From positions 1,302,001 to 1,366,000 of the forward strand of contig NZ_JBHUOV010000001.1 of NCBI RefSeq assembly GCF_042686125.1: 64,000 nucleotides of DNA, read 5' to 3'. Positions within the stretch are counted from its first letter, which is position 1, and each line of letters starts with the position of its first letter. The position numbers and the translations under genes are program-made. The DNA is from Oceanihabitans iliipiscarium (GTDB lineage: Bacteria > Bacteroidota > Bacteroidia > Flavobacteriales > Flavobacteriaceae). Of this stretch, positions 35,054-42,913 are shown one piece after another. The notes below the pieces were generated by a model. It saw only the letters and a program-made list of their open reading frames with translations, searched no databases and was not told the origin of the DNA.

Positions 35054-35447
35054 TAGAAAAGCACATTTTAATGCAGCGCACAGGTTGTACAGAAAGGAAT
35101 GGAGCGATGAAAAAAATGCAGAAGTTTTTGGGAAATGCAGTAACCCTAATTTTCATGGGCATAACTACGAACTTATTGTAAGTGCTACAGGAACCATAAA
35201 TCCAGAAACGGGTTTTGTTATAGATATTGAAGACTTAAAAACGATAATTAAAACAGAAGTTGAAGATGCTTTTGACCATAAAAACCTTAACGTAGAAGTT
35301 CCAGAATTTAAAGATTTAAATCCTACAGCTGAAAATATTGTCGTCGTTATCTACAATAAAATAAAACAGCATTTAGCTTCAGATTTAAAACTAGAAGTCA
35401 CACTTTATGAAACACCACGTAATTTTGTAAGCTATTCAGGACAATAA
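35037..35447 (+). CDS. 6-pyruvoyltetrahydropterin synthase / QueD family enzyme
   Basis: A T-fold pterin enzyme using dihydroneopterin triphosphate, the FolE product. Zinc ligands are His15 (AAHR), His40 and His42 (FHGHNY). The catalytic set is Cys34 (FGKCSNPN), Asp80-His81 (FDHKNL) and Glu125 (YETPRN). The spacing and wording of FGKCSNPNFHGHNY and LDHKNL-like FDHKNLNVEVP follow animal 6-pyruvoyltetrahydropterin synthase more closely than E. coli QueD (which has CGRLHGH). It could therefore make tetrahydropterin precursors or, as often annotated, 6-carboxytetrahydropterin for queuosine. It overlaps idi by 17 bases and is followed by manA after 4 bases. Confidence 0.85.
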   Translation: MQVTVSRKAHFNAAHRLYRKEWSDEKNAEVFGKCSNPNFHGHNYELIVSATGTINPETGFVIDIEDLKTIIKTEVEDAFDHKNLNVEVPEFKDLNPTAENIVVVIYNKIKQHLASDLKLEVTLYETPRNFVSYSGQ

Positions 35448-35451
35448 TTTC

Positions 35452-36423
35452 ATGACAAAACCACTATATCCATTCAAATTTACACCCATTTTAAAAGATA
35501 AAATTTGGGGCGGACAAAAACTTAAAACTTTATTACATAAGGAGAGCGATTTACCAAATATTGGTGAAAGCTGGGAGATTAGTGATGTAGAAGGTGATAC
35601 TTCAATAGTGAGTAATGGAGAATTAAATGGGACGTCTTTACAAGTGCTTTTAGAGACCTATAAAGCGGAGTTAATAGGTGAAAAAAATTATAAACATTTC
35701 GGCAACAAATTTCCTTTGTTAATTAAATTTATTGATGCTAAGGAAGATTTATCCATCCAGTTACATCCAAATGATGAATTGGCAGCAAAACGTCATAATT
35801 CGTTCGGAAAAACAGAAATGTGGTATGTCATGCAAGCTGATCAAGATGCAAACTTAATTGTAGGATTTAATCAGAAAATGACCGCTAAAACCTATTTAGA
35901 ACACCTTGAAGCTAAAACTTTAACTCAAATTCTAAATTTCGATAAAGTAAAAGAAGGTGATACTTATTTTATAGAAGTCGGACGTGTGCATGCCATTGGC
36001 GCAGGTGTTTTACTTGCCGAAATACAACAGACTAGCGATATAACCTATAGAGTTTATGATTGGGATCGTGTAGATGACGAAGGTAAAGAAAGAGATTTAC
36101 ATAACGATTTGGCTATAGATGCTTTTAATTTTGATATGGACGACGATTTTAGAATCGCTTATTCTAAGACCGACAATCAATCGAATCCAATGGTAAGTTG
36201 TCCTTATTTTACAACCAACTATTTAGAAGTAACAAAAAGCTTAAACAAAACAAATGATTTAGATTCATTTATTATATATATTTGTGTTGAAGGCGAAGTA
36301 GAAATTATAACAAATCAAACTTCTGAAATTATTAAAAAAGGAGAAACATTATTGTTGCCAGCCGCAATAAAGTCTTATCAAATTACTTCTAAAAAAGCTA
36401 GACTATTAGAAGTTTATGTTTAA
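35452..36423 (+). CDS. manA: Mannose-6-phosphate isomerase, class I
   Basis: It interconverts mannose-6-phosphate and fructose-6-phosphate, feeding GDP-mannose and polysaccharide synthesis. The 323-residue cupin protein begins PLYPFKFTPILKDKIWGGQKL and has zinc-binding motifs SIQLHPND and KTEMWYVM, then the active-site GRVHAIGAGVLLAEIQQTSDITYRVYDW. This is the short, Bacillus-like class I form rather than the long E. coli form. It lies 4 bases after the PTPS-family gene. Confidence 0.93.
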   Translation: MTKPLYPFKFTPILKDKIWGGQKLKTLLHKESDLPNIGESWEISDVEGDTSIVSNGELNGTSLQVLLETYKAELIGEKNYKHFGNKFPLLIKFIDAKEDLSIQLHPNDELAAKRHNSFGKTEMWYVMQADQDANLIVGFNQKMTAKTYLEHLEAKTLTQILNFDKVKEGDTYFIEVGRVHAIGAGVLLAEIQQTSDITYRVYDWDRVDDEGKERDLHNDLAIDAFNFDMDDDFRIAYSKTDNQSNPMVSCPYFTTNYLEVTKSLNKTNDLDSFIIYICVEGEVEIITNQTSEIIKKGETLLLPAAIKSYQITSKKARLLEVYV

Positions 36424-36450
36424 TTTTGCAGGAAAATAAATTAAGAAATT

Positions 36451-36720
36451 ATGGCAAATAAAAGAATCCTAAAAAAAGACATTAATTATGTGTTAGGAGA
36501 TATTATTGAAGCGGTTTATGTTTGGCAATTCGCTAATCCTGAAAAAGATGATAAAGAAAGTGAAAAAATAATTGATGAAGCTATTGCAGTTTTTGACGAG
36601 TTAATTGCTAAAGTAAACGACAGAAATGTTGAAGATAAGAAAGCACATTTTAAAGCTATTAACCAAGAGTTAGAAGCTAAAGGACGTTCGCTTATTGAAA
36701 AAATCAACAAGTTAAAATAA
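36451..36720 (+). CDS. Small conserved helical protein, function unknown
   Basis: An 89-residue protein beginning MANKRILKKDINYVLGDIIEAVYVW, predicted to be all alpha-helical with high Lys/Glu content and no signal or membrane segment. Similar small proteins are common in Bacteroidota; no function is known to me. A -7-like TAATTTTG at 36421-36428 overlaps the manA stop, giving a possible own promoter. tRNA-Thr follows 17 bases after the stop and may be on the same transcript. Confidence 0.75.
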   Translation: MANKRILKKDINYVLGDIIEAVYVWQFANPEKDDKESEKIIDEAIAVFDELIAKVNDRNVEDKKAHFKAINQELEAKGRSLIEKINKLK

Positions 36721-36737
36721 GTATTGAAATATATTTC

Positions 36738-36811
36738 GCCGATGTAGCTCAGCTGGCTAGAGCAGCTGATTTGTAATCAGCAGGTCGTGGGTTCGAGTCC
36801 CTCCATCGGCT
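36738..36811 (+). tRNA. tRNA-Thr (anticodon TGT)
   Basis: The acceptor GCCGATG pairs with CATCGGC, with discriminator T. The anticodon stem GCTGA/TCAGC encloses loop TTTGTAA with anticodon TGT at 36772-36774, and the T arm contains GGGTTCGAGTCC. CCA is not encoded. It is followed at once by a terminator. Confidence 0.97.
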
Positions 36812-36812
36812 C

Positions 36813-36848
36813 AAAAAAAATCCCAAACTTAAGTTTGGGATTTTTTTT
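36813..36848 (+). terminator. Perfect-palindrome bidirectional terminator
   Basis: An uninterrupted 36-base palindrome centred on CTTAAG (8 A, TCCCAAACTT, AAGTTTGGGA, 8 T) ends the tRNA-Thr transcript and can also serve the convergent DUF4369 gene. Confidence 0.92.
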
Positions 36849-36869
36849 GTTTTAGCTCTATCTGATGGC

Positions 36870-37559
36870 TTATTTTTTTCTTTCAGCAATCAATAGTTCG
36901 AGTTCTTTACCATATTTGGATGCTTTTATTTTAGGAGTTAGAATATTGTTTATAGTATCTAACCATTTAGTTTGAGCATTAGGAATTTCAGTAAGCGCTA
37001 TATATGGAGCAACTTCACTATCATTATTCTGCATGGCAAAGTTTACTGTTTGTAAATATTTTGTTTTTAAAAGACTGTTAAAAGAGGCTTCATTTTCTGC
37101 AATTTTAATAGAGTCATTATCTTTTTTGGCTTCAAATTCTTCTTTAATTAAATCGAGGTGTTTGTCATTAATACGTGACATTAATAATAGGTAATTCTCT
37201 AAAGTTTGCTGTTGTTTAGAACCCTTTATTTTTGCATCTATTACAAAGTTTTTTAAACTTGTGTTTATTTCTGTGATGCCTTTATCCGCAAAAAATGTAA
37301 TGCCTTCATCTTCTTTTGAGTTTTTATCCAATTGAATAAAAAATATTTCAGGAGAATCTAAATCACTATGCAATTCAATAGGATCTTCTCCATTAATATC
37401 TACAGAGTCAACAGTAACAATAATGCTGTCTTGTGCTTTTTTAAGATAAATTGTTCCTTTTTTTAAACCTTTTACTGAAACTTTTACTGTTAAGTCAGAA
37501 GCTTCTTTTCCGCAAGAAAATATAAACGTTAATAGAAGTAGAGCGACTATTTTTTTCAT
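36870..37559 (-). CDS. DUF4369 domain lipoprotein
   Basis: About 229 residues with a lipoprotein signal (MKKIVALLLLTFIFSCGKE; lipobox IFSC). The N-terminal half has the DUF4369 pattern (VKVSVKGLKKGTIYLKK... FFADKGITEINTSLKNF), a beta-rich domain common at the N-terminus of Bacteroidota thiol-disulfide proteins. The C-terminal half is helical, and no thioredoxin domain follows, so the usual redox partner is absent here. The start at 37559 avoids a 3-residue extension. It ends at the shared terminator 36813-36848. Confidence 0.82.
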   Translation of the reverse strand: MKKIVALLLLTFIFSCGKEASDLTVKVSVKGLKKGTIYLKKAQDSIIVTVDSVDINGEDPIELHSDLDSPEIFFIQLDKNSKEDEGITFFADKGITEINTSLKNFVIDAKIKGSKQQQTLENYLLLMSRINDKHLDLIKEEFEAKKDNDSIKIAENEASFNSLLKTKYLQTVNFAMQNNDSEVAPYIALTEIPNAQTKWLDTINNILTPKIKASKYGKELELLIAERKK

Positions 37560-37609
37560 TGATGTCATTTTTTTTGAAGCGCAAATATCTTATAAATAAT
37601 TATGAATTG

Positions 37610-38920
37610 CTAGCTTACTGCTGCTAATTCCATAAGAATAGTACAACCTATAGCTGCAATGGTTCCAATCGCATATCCAAAGACTGCTAAGAGGACTCCA
37701 ACTGTTGCCAATGAAGGGTGAAAAGCAGAAGCCACAATAGGAGCTGAAGCAGCACCACCAACATTAGCTTGACTTCCTACAGCTAAAAAGAAATATGGCG
37801 CTCTTATGAGTTTGGCTACTCCAATTAATAAAACTGCATGAATTGTCATCCAAACCATACCAATAGCAATTAAGCCAAGGTTGTCAAAAATCATGGTTAA
37901 GTCCATTTTCATTCCAATAGAGGCGACTAAAATGTAAATAAAAACACTACCAATTTTACTTGCACCAGCACCTTCATAATTTTTTGCTTTTGTATAAGAT
38001 AGGAGTATTGCTATTAATGTGGCAATGCTAATCATCCAAAAGAAGCTTGACCCTAAAAATGTAAATATATTTCGTGTTGTAGGAGATTCAATTCCAGATA
38101 CCATGTTTTCAAAAAATGGAGCCAAATAGCCAGAACATAAATGTGCTATGCTTACAGTGCCAAAAGCAATGGCTAGGATAAGCATAAAATCGGTTAAAGA
38201 AGGATTTCTTTTAACACTTTCGGTAAATGTAGAGACTTTATTTTTTAGTTCTTCTATAGACGAAGTGTCAGCTTTTAACCATTTATTTATTCTATTACGT
38301 TTTCCAATTCCAATAAGTAGTATGGCCATCCAGATGTTAGCGACTACAATATCCACAAACACCATTCCACCATAAAGCTTTTGATTATAACCATAAATTT
38401 CAAGCATAGCAGTTTGGTTGGCACCACCACCAATCCAGCTTCCTGCAAGCGTTGATAAGCCTCTCCATACAGCATCTGGTCCTACGCCACCAACAGTTTC
38501 TGGTGACACCATTGAGATTAATAAAATAGCAATTGGACCACCAATAATAATGCCTACTGTTCCTGTAAAAAACATGATTAGAGCTTTCCACCCTAAATTA
38601 AAAACAGCTTTTAAATCAATACTGAGTGTCATAAGCACTAAAGCTGCTGGTAGTAAAAAACGGCTAGCAACATAATAAATACTTGACTTTTGACTAATAA
38701 TTTCACCAGTATCTCCAGTAATTTCCCATTCAGGAGCAATAAGGCCTAAAGAGGTTAAAACGGCTGGAACCATGTACGCCATAAAAAGTCCTGGAACTAT
38801 TTTATAAAATTTAGACCAAAAGCCTGTTTTAATATTTTCAGTATAAAAGACAAAGCCTAAAGCAAGCATTAGTAGTCCAAAAACAATAGCATCATTTGTA
38901 AATAGCGGTTGGTTTTCCAT
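37610..38920 (-). CDS. DUF819 family integral membrane protein
   Basis: A multi-spanning inner-membrane protein of the DUF819 (YjcL-like) family, related to sodium-dependent and keto-acid transporters; the substrate is unknown. About 436 residues with 10-12 hydrophobic segments. Distinctive conserved loops are WRGLSTLAGSWIGGGANQTAM and VGSQANVGGAASAPIVASAF, which look like duplicated re-entrant loops of the transporter core. The start at 38920 (MENQPLFTND) is preferred to 38950. It is monocistronic. Confidence 0.87.
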   Translation of the reverse strand: MENQPLFTNDAIVFGLLMLALGFVFYTENIKTGFWSKFYKIVPGLFMAYMVPAVLTSLGLIAPEWEITGDTGEIISQKSSIYYVASRFLLPAALVLMTLSIDLKAVFNLGWKALIMFFTGTVGIIIGGPIAILLISMVSPETVGGVGPDAVWRGLSTLAGSWIGGGANQTAMLEIYGYNQKLYGGMVFVDIVVANIWMAILLIGIGKRNRINKWLKADTSSIEELKNKVSTFTESVKRNPSLTDFMLILAIAFGTVSIAHLCSGYLAPFFENMVSGIESPTTRNIFTFLGSSFFWMISIATLIAILLSYTKAKNYEGAGASKIGSVFIYILVASIGMKMDLTMIFDNLGLIAIGMVWMTIHAVLLIGVAKLIRAPYFFLAVGSQANVGGAASAPIVASAFHPSLATVGVLLAVFGYAIGTIAAIGCTILMELAAVS

Positions 38921-38961
38921 TTGTAGTAATTTAGAGATGCAAAATACCAAAATTAAAGTTC

Positions 38962-38993
38962 ATAAAAAAAGCGACTTTTTTCAAGTCGCTTTT
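38962..38993 (-). terminator. Terminator of the SPFH operon
   Basis: An 11-bp stem (AAAAGCGACTT / AAGTCGCTTTT) with a 5-nt loop and a T tract on the minus strand lies just after the ribbon-helix-helix gene. Confidence 0.9.
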
Positions 38994-38996
38994 AGA

Positions 38997-39161
38997 TTAA
39001 TCTTTTTTAGGTTTTGGTGCTCTATTTTTATCTTTTAGGTATTGCATGAGCATCCATTCAATCTGACCATTGGTGCTTCTAAACTCATCAGAAGCCCATT
39101 TCTCAATGGCTTTGAGCATTTCTTCATTTATTCGTAGTGCAAAGGCTTTCTTTTTTGACAT
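38997..39161 (-). CDS. Small Arc-like ribbon-helix-helix protein
   Basis: A 54-residue ORF beginning MSKKKAFALRINEEMLKAIE, then KWASDEFRSTNGQIEWMLMQ, then a basic tail KDKNRAPKPKKD. The pattern KAFALRIN (beta strand) plus two helices with STNGQIEWML is that of Arc/MetJ ribbon-helix-helix DNA-binding proteins. It starts 6 bases after the stop of the small membrane protein, in one operon with the SPFH gene, and is followed by the operon terminator. It may autoregulate the operon; no operator is obvious. Confidence 0.85.
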   Translation of the reverse strand: MSKKKAFALRINEEMLKAIEKWASDEFRSTNGQIEWMLMQYLKDKNRAPKPKKD

Positions 39162-39167
39162 TTGCTT

Positions 39168-39350
39168 TTAAGATTGGTCTTTATTTTTTTTAAATATAAC
39201 TAAAGCTAGAATAACTCCAATTATTGTTCCTATAAACGAACCATAAATAATTCCCATAGCTACGTTTCCAATAATAGCACCTATTGTTGTTCCAAAACTT
39301 GAGCCCAGAGCTACACCAAGAGCTATACTATATGTTTGGTTTTTATTCAT
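39168..39350 (-). CDS. Small Gly-rich membrane protein
   Basis: A 60-residue protein with two hydrophobic segments of glycine-zipper character (GVALGSSFGTTIGAIIGNVAMG and IIYGSFIGTIIGVILALVIF). Such repeats of Gly every four residues favour helix packing or pore-like oligomers. It starts 2 bases after the SPFH gene, ends KKNKDQS, and lies within the SPFH operon. No function is known; a membrane partner of the SPFH protein is plausible. Confidence 0.8.
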   Translation of the reverse strand: MNKNQTYSIALGVALGSSFGTTIGAIIGNVAMGIIYGSFIGTIIGVILALVIFKKNKDQS

Positions 39351-39352
39351 TT

Positions 39353-40213
39353 TTAATGGTTTAAAGTTCCTGTGTTTAAAACAGGAGAAGCATCTTTATC
39401 TCCACATAGAATAACCATAAGATTGCTTACCATTGCAGCTTTGCGTTCTTCATCTAAGTTAACAATTTCTTTCTTGCCTAATTCTGCTAAAGCCATTTCT
39501 ACCATACTTACAGCGCCTTCAACAATTTTATGCCTTGCAGCAACAATAGCAGTAGCTTGTTGGCGTTTTAGCATGGCATTTGCAATTTCTTGTGCATAAG
39601 CCAAGTAGCCAATACGAGCTTCTAGAACTTCAATTCCTGCAATGGATAAGCGTTCATCGATTTCTTTTTCTAAAGCTTCGCTAACTTCATTAACGCTTGA
39701 GCGTAAAGTAATGTCTTCAACATGACCTTCATCTGCAAAATTATCATAAGGGTACATGCTTGCCAGTTTTCTTACAGCAGCATCGGTTTGTACACGTACA
39801 AAATTTTCAAAATTATCAACATCAAAAGCAGCTTTGTAGGTGTCTTGAACACGCCAAACTAAAATTGTACTAATCATAACAGGGTTTCCTAGTTTATCAT
39901 TCACTTTTAAGCGCTCACTATCAAAATTACTTGCCCTAAGTGAAATTTTCTTTTTCGTATAAAAAGGATTTACCCAATAGAATCCATTTTTTTTAACTGT
40001 GCCTACATATTTTCCAAATAGCAACAGCACTCTTGAATTGTTTGGCTGTACCATTATAAAACCAATGGCGATTATAATTGCTATTGGAATGATCAAGATA
40101 TATTTGGGACTTTTAGTAGAAACAGCCATAACTATTGGTCCAAAGAATAATATAAGAAATACCAATAACATTAAATAACCGTTAGCTGGGATAATAATTT
40201 TCTCTTCTTTCAT
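39353..40213 (-). CDS. SPFH/Band 7 domain membrane protein
   Basis: A 286-residue protein with two N-terminal hydrophobic segments (NGYLMLLVFLILFFGPIVMA and YILIIPIAIIIAIGFIMV) followed by an SPFH domain (LLLFGKYVGTVKKNGFYWVNPF, NFDSERLKVNDKLGNPVMIS, VDNFENFVRVQTDAAVRKLAS) and a coiled-coil-like C-terminus (QEIANAMLKRQQATAIVAAR). SPFH proteins form large ring assemblies that organise membrane domains or shield membrane proteases. This is the first gene of a three-gene operon with a small Gly-zipper protein and a ribbon-helix-helix protein. Confidence 0.92.
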   Translation of the reverse strand: MKEEKIIIPANGYLMLLVFLILFFGPIVMAVSTKSPKYILIIPIAIIIAIGFIMVQPNNSRVLLLFGKYVGTVKKNGFYWVNPFYTKKKISLRASNFDSERLKVNDKLGNPVMISTILVWRVQDTYKAAFDVDNFENFVRVQTDAAVRKLASMYPYDNFADEGHVEDITLRSSVNEVSEALEKEIDERLSIAGIEVLEARIGYLAYAQEIANAMLKRQQATAIVAARHKIVEGAVSMVEMALAELGKKEIVNLDEERKAAMVSNLMVILCGDKDASPVLNTGTLNH

Positions 40214-40366
40214 AAGTGTTTAATTTAAAATGATATTAAAATGATATCATAAAGATATAATTAAAGTTTGGGATTAACATACTACTTTACACTAAAAATG
40301 AAAATTTTAACATTTTTCACTATATTTGAACTCTCCCTATTTTTTATTTAACTAAATCTTTACAAT

Positions 40367-40930
40367 TTGGAAGCATTTTTAACGTTTTTAGAAAGTGTCA
40401 ACGACTTTTTTATATATAATATGATTGGGAGAATAATTCTAACTATTTTTTCTTCATTCCTGTTTATTTTATTATTATTAAGGTTTTTGAGACCGAATTT
40501 AAAAATATCAAAACATATTTGTTATACAGATATAGAGGGTAAAATGTATTACGTTTTTAAAGTTGTTAATATGTCAAAAAATGATTTATATGATATTCAA
40601 TTTAATTTAGTTAAGAAAATACCATATATGGTAAATAAAGGCAAAAAAATTAATAATAGAATCATTCCTATATCTTTAAGCACCAACCATAAGGATCATT
40701 TTGCAAAATATAAAAAGGAAAAAGATTATGGCGATCATGCAATGCTTTTAAGAACTGAACATGATTTAAGTGGAGATATAAAGAATAAAAAAGTTCAAGT
40801 CAAATTGACAGTTACTGGAAGGCATGGTTTTAGTAATCTTACACGTATTGTATCTATGGAATTTTTAGACTCCGATGCGATAAAAGAAAATAAAGAATTT
40901 AAGTTTGGCAAGAGTCTTGATGTAATGTAG
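40367..40930 (+). CDS. Uncharacterised membrane-anchored protein
   Basis: A 187-residue protein with one strong N-terminal membrane helix (IILTIFSSFLFILLLLRFL) and a soluble domain of beta-rich appearance (ICYTDIEGKMYYVFKVVNM, VQVKLTVTGRHGFSNLTRI), similar in layout to small bacterial Ig-like cytosolic domains. No family is recognised. The start is a TTG at 40367; no ATG lies nearby upstream, and a -7-like TATATTTG at 40321-40328 precedes it. It is flanked by the SPFH operon and an accessory module and is a candidate accessory gene. Confidence 0.65.
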   Translation: MEAFLTFLESVNDFFIYNMIGRIILTIFSSFLFILLLLRFLRPNLKISKHICYTDIEGKMYYVFKVVNMSKNDLYDIQFNLVKKIPYMVNKGKKINNRIIPISLSTNHKDHFAKYKKEKDYGDHAMLLRTEHDLSGDIKNKKVQVKLTVTGRHGFSNLTRIVSMEFLDSDAIKENKEFKFGKSLDVM

Positions 40931-41104
40931 TATAATCGATAATTTGGAATATAATTAGAATATTTAAAATAATATATATATATTTAAATCATTAACACAT
41001 GAAAAAACACTTTAAAAACAATAATATGGCAAATGATATTGTTACTTGGTAATCAGGAAATTACCAATATAATATTGCATATAACCCTCTATAAATAGTT
41101 TTTT

Positions 41105-41641
41105 TTATTCTTTCTTATCCTTTTTAGGATTGTAATGAATACTCTTTATTAGTGACTGATTAAATTCTGATAGTTGGTCTTTTCTAAAATAGCCTCTGTC
41201 AATATTTAATTGCCTAAAAGTCATAAACAAGTCAAAAGTGTTTCCGCCTTCTTGAACCCATTTTAATAGTGCGTTTAATGCAACTTCTAAATGGGTAGAA
41301 ATATATGCTTGCCTACTATCTGCGCCTCTTTTACCGGTTTCGTCTTTTTTCATTCCACCAGTTAAGAAGATTATTTTTTCTTCTCTTACGAAGTCTCTAA
41401 CCTCCTTGTATTTATCTCCTTTTGGTAAATGAGTTCTTAATATACCTTCGATAGCATAATAAACTTTATAGGACTTATCTGGGTTCTGAATATCATCTAC
41501 AATGTCTAATTGTAAAATATTATCTTCAAATTCTGTTTCAAAGCCTAATTGAAAATTTTTATTCTTATCAGCTTCTGCTGCTAACTTTTTAATTTCTTCA
41601 AGGTCAATCTCGTTCTTTTTTAAATCTTTATCTTTTGCCAT
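41105..41641 (-). CDS. Unknown protein paired with an ImmA/IrrE-type peptidase
   Basis: A 178-residue soluble protein of no family I recognise. The N-terminal about 30 residues are Lys/Glu-rich (coiled-coil-like); the centre reads YAIEGILRTHLPKGDKYKE and then KRGADSRQAYISTHLEVALN, whose dense polar residues suggest a conserved functional site; the C-terminus is basic (NPKKDKKE). Its ATG lies 4 bases after the stop of the HTH-ImmA/IrrE gene, so it is the second cistron of that operon. It could be the substrate, toxin or effector controlled by the peptidase, but this is inference from position only. Confidence 0.65.
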   Translation of the reverse strand: MAKDKDLKKNEIDLEEIKKLAAEADKNKNFQLGFETEFEDNILQLDIVDDIQNPDKSYKVYYAIEGILRTHLPKGDKYKEVRDFVREEKIIFLTGGMKKDETGKRGADSRQAYISTHLEVALNALLKWVQEGGNTFDLFMTFRQLNIDRGYFRKDQLSEFNQSLIKSIHYNPKKDKKE

Positions 41642-41645
41642 AATT

Positions 41646-42842
41646 TTAACTAGATATATTTTCTATTATTTGTTTAATTTCTTCTTTTGGATTTTCTGAT
41701 GTCCAAATGTTACTTTTCATAGATTTTAAGGCAACTTCTGAACTGATTAAATGTTTGCTGAACTTCTTGTATAGATTTCTCTTTATGCTCTCGTCTTGAT
41801 CGTGTATGTAGAAACCATAAATAATTGATGGATGGATTCCGTGTTCTTCTGCATACATAGAAACTGCATAAGGATTGTTTATATTAGATTCTATATATTT
41901 TAGCTTTTCATCAGAAAATAACATTGCTCTTGCAAAAAGATTTGCTCTATCTTCATTAAGCAATAATAAATCAGATGCACCAGATAAATGCAATTGATTC
42001 CGTTTTAAATCCTCTAAGTCATAATACACATGGCATAACTCATGAAAAAGAGTGAACCACATCATGTCATATTTCCCATAATAATCAGTAATTATAATAC
42101 ATGGGTTTCCATTAACAATAAATGTAGCGCCTTTAACAGATGTTTTAGAAACGTATTTCTGAACGATTACAGTTACTCCCACAACATATAATGCTCTTAC
42201 AACCGTTTGGAAGCCTACTGATTCTAACCTTGTATATGGTCTTATTTTTGGAATTAATTTTTTAAAATCTTGAAAGTTAAATTCATTAGGATTATCTATT
42301 TTTTCTAACTGACTATAAGCAGACTTAACCCAAAAATCGTTCATCAAATCACTAGAAGCCCTTTTACCTTTACTAAATAAAGGAGCGGCAACCTTATCAC
42401 TATAATCAAAAACTGATTCAATATCAAAAAAATCTAATATTCTTTTCTCAATATATTTAAAATCAGTTTTAGTTTTAATAAACCCAATTTTCTTTAAACC
42501 ATCTAAATCAAAATTTTTAACTATATAATTAGCTTTTTTAGTTTCCTCAATTTGCGCTAACGCTTCTGGTTTTAATGTAGAGATATAAACTTTTACTGTT
42601 TCTTCAATATTTAATTCTAAAAAACTACTAATTTTAATAATTGATATTAAATCTACTTTTTGATTTTCACCATTTAAAATTCTATTAAGAGTATCATTAT
42701 TTATCCCCAAAAGAGTAGATAGTTGTCTGTCTGAACTTATTGATAGTTCCTCTTTTTTATCTTCTATTAAATCATTTAAACTCTTGTTGCTACTTATGCC
42801 TAAAATCTGGTAAATAGAAGTCAATTCCTGTTCCGAACCCAT
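41646..42842 (-). CDS. HTH-domain ImmA/IrrE metallopeptidase
   Basis: A 398-residue protein combining an N-terminal XRE/Cro-type helix-turn-helix (about 28-90; SDRQLSTLLGINNDTLNRIL is the recognition unit) with a C-terminal ImmA/IrrE (COG2856) zinc peptidase. The zinc motif is HELCH at 267-271, and the third ligand is probably Glu297 in NEDRANLFARAM, matching the family pattern E..AN.FA. Proteins of this architecture are found in phage and mobile-element regulation and in toxin-antitoxin-like modules, where the peptidase cleaves a repressor. The gene has a promoter and palindromic operator immediately upstream (42844-42903) and is followed by the unknown 178-residue gene. An IS1595-type transposase lies next to it. 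Confidence 0.88.
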   Translation of the reverse strand: MGSEQELTSIYQILGISSNKSLNDLIEDKKEELSISSDRQLSTLLGINNDTLNRILNGENQKVDLISIIKISSFLELNIEETVKVYISTLKPEALAQIEETKKANYIVKNFDLDGLKKIGFIKTKTDFKYIEKRILDFFDIESVFDYSDKVAAPLFSKGKRASSDLMNDFWVKSAYSQLEKIDNPNEFNFQDFKKLIPKIRPYTRLESVGFQTVVRALYVVGVTVIVQKYVSKTSVKGATFIVNGNPCIIITDYYGKYDMMWFTLFHELCHVYYDLEDLKRNQLHLSGASDLLLLNEDRANLFARAMLFSDEKLKYIESNINNPYAVSMYAEEHGIHPSIIYGFYIHDQDESIKRNLYKKFSKHLISSEVALKSMKSNIWTSENPKEEIKQIIENISS

Positions 42843-42843
42843 A

Positions 42844-42863
42844 GTGTCTCATTTTTAAGACAC
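42844..42863 (-). promoter_or_regulatory. Palindromic operator GTGTCT-N8-AGACAC before the HTH-ImmA gene
   Basis: A 20-base palindrome (GTGTCTCATTTTTAAGACAC on the plus strand) with 6-bp arms lies between the -7 box and the start codon, 1 base before the ATG at 42842. A third GTGTCTC half-site is at 42897-42903, just upstream of the -33 box. This placement is typical of autorepression by the encoded HTH protein. Confidence 0.6.
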
Positions 42864-42893
42864 AAAAATAGTCTATTTTAGGCAAATAAACAA
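42863..42893 (-). promoter_or_regulatory. Promoter of the HTH-ImmA/178-residue operon
   Basis: On the minus strand TTG (42891-42893) and TATTTTTG (42863-42870) are separated by 20 bases, close to the Bacteroidota TTG-N17-19-TAnnTTTG pattern. The predicted start site falls inside the palindrome. Confidence 0.55.
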
Positions 42894-42913
42894 ACAGTGT
42901 CTCAAAAATAAGA

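Noticed and set aside
41010..41067. 17-codon ORF and an 8-bp hairpin (TTGGTAAT/ATTACCAA) after the 178-residue gene
   Set aside because: The ORF is too short and has no context; the hairpin lacks a T tract and could be chance in AT-rich DNA.
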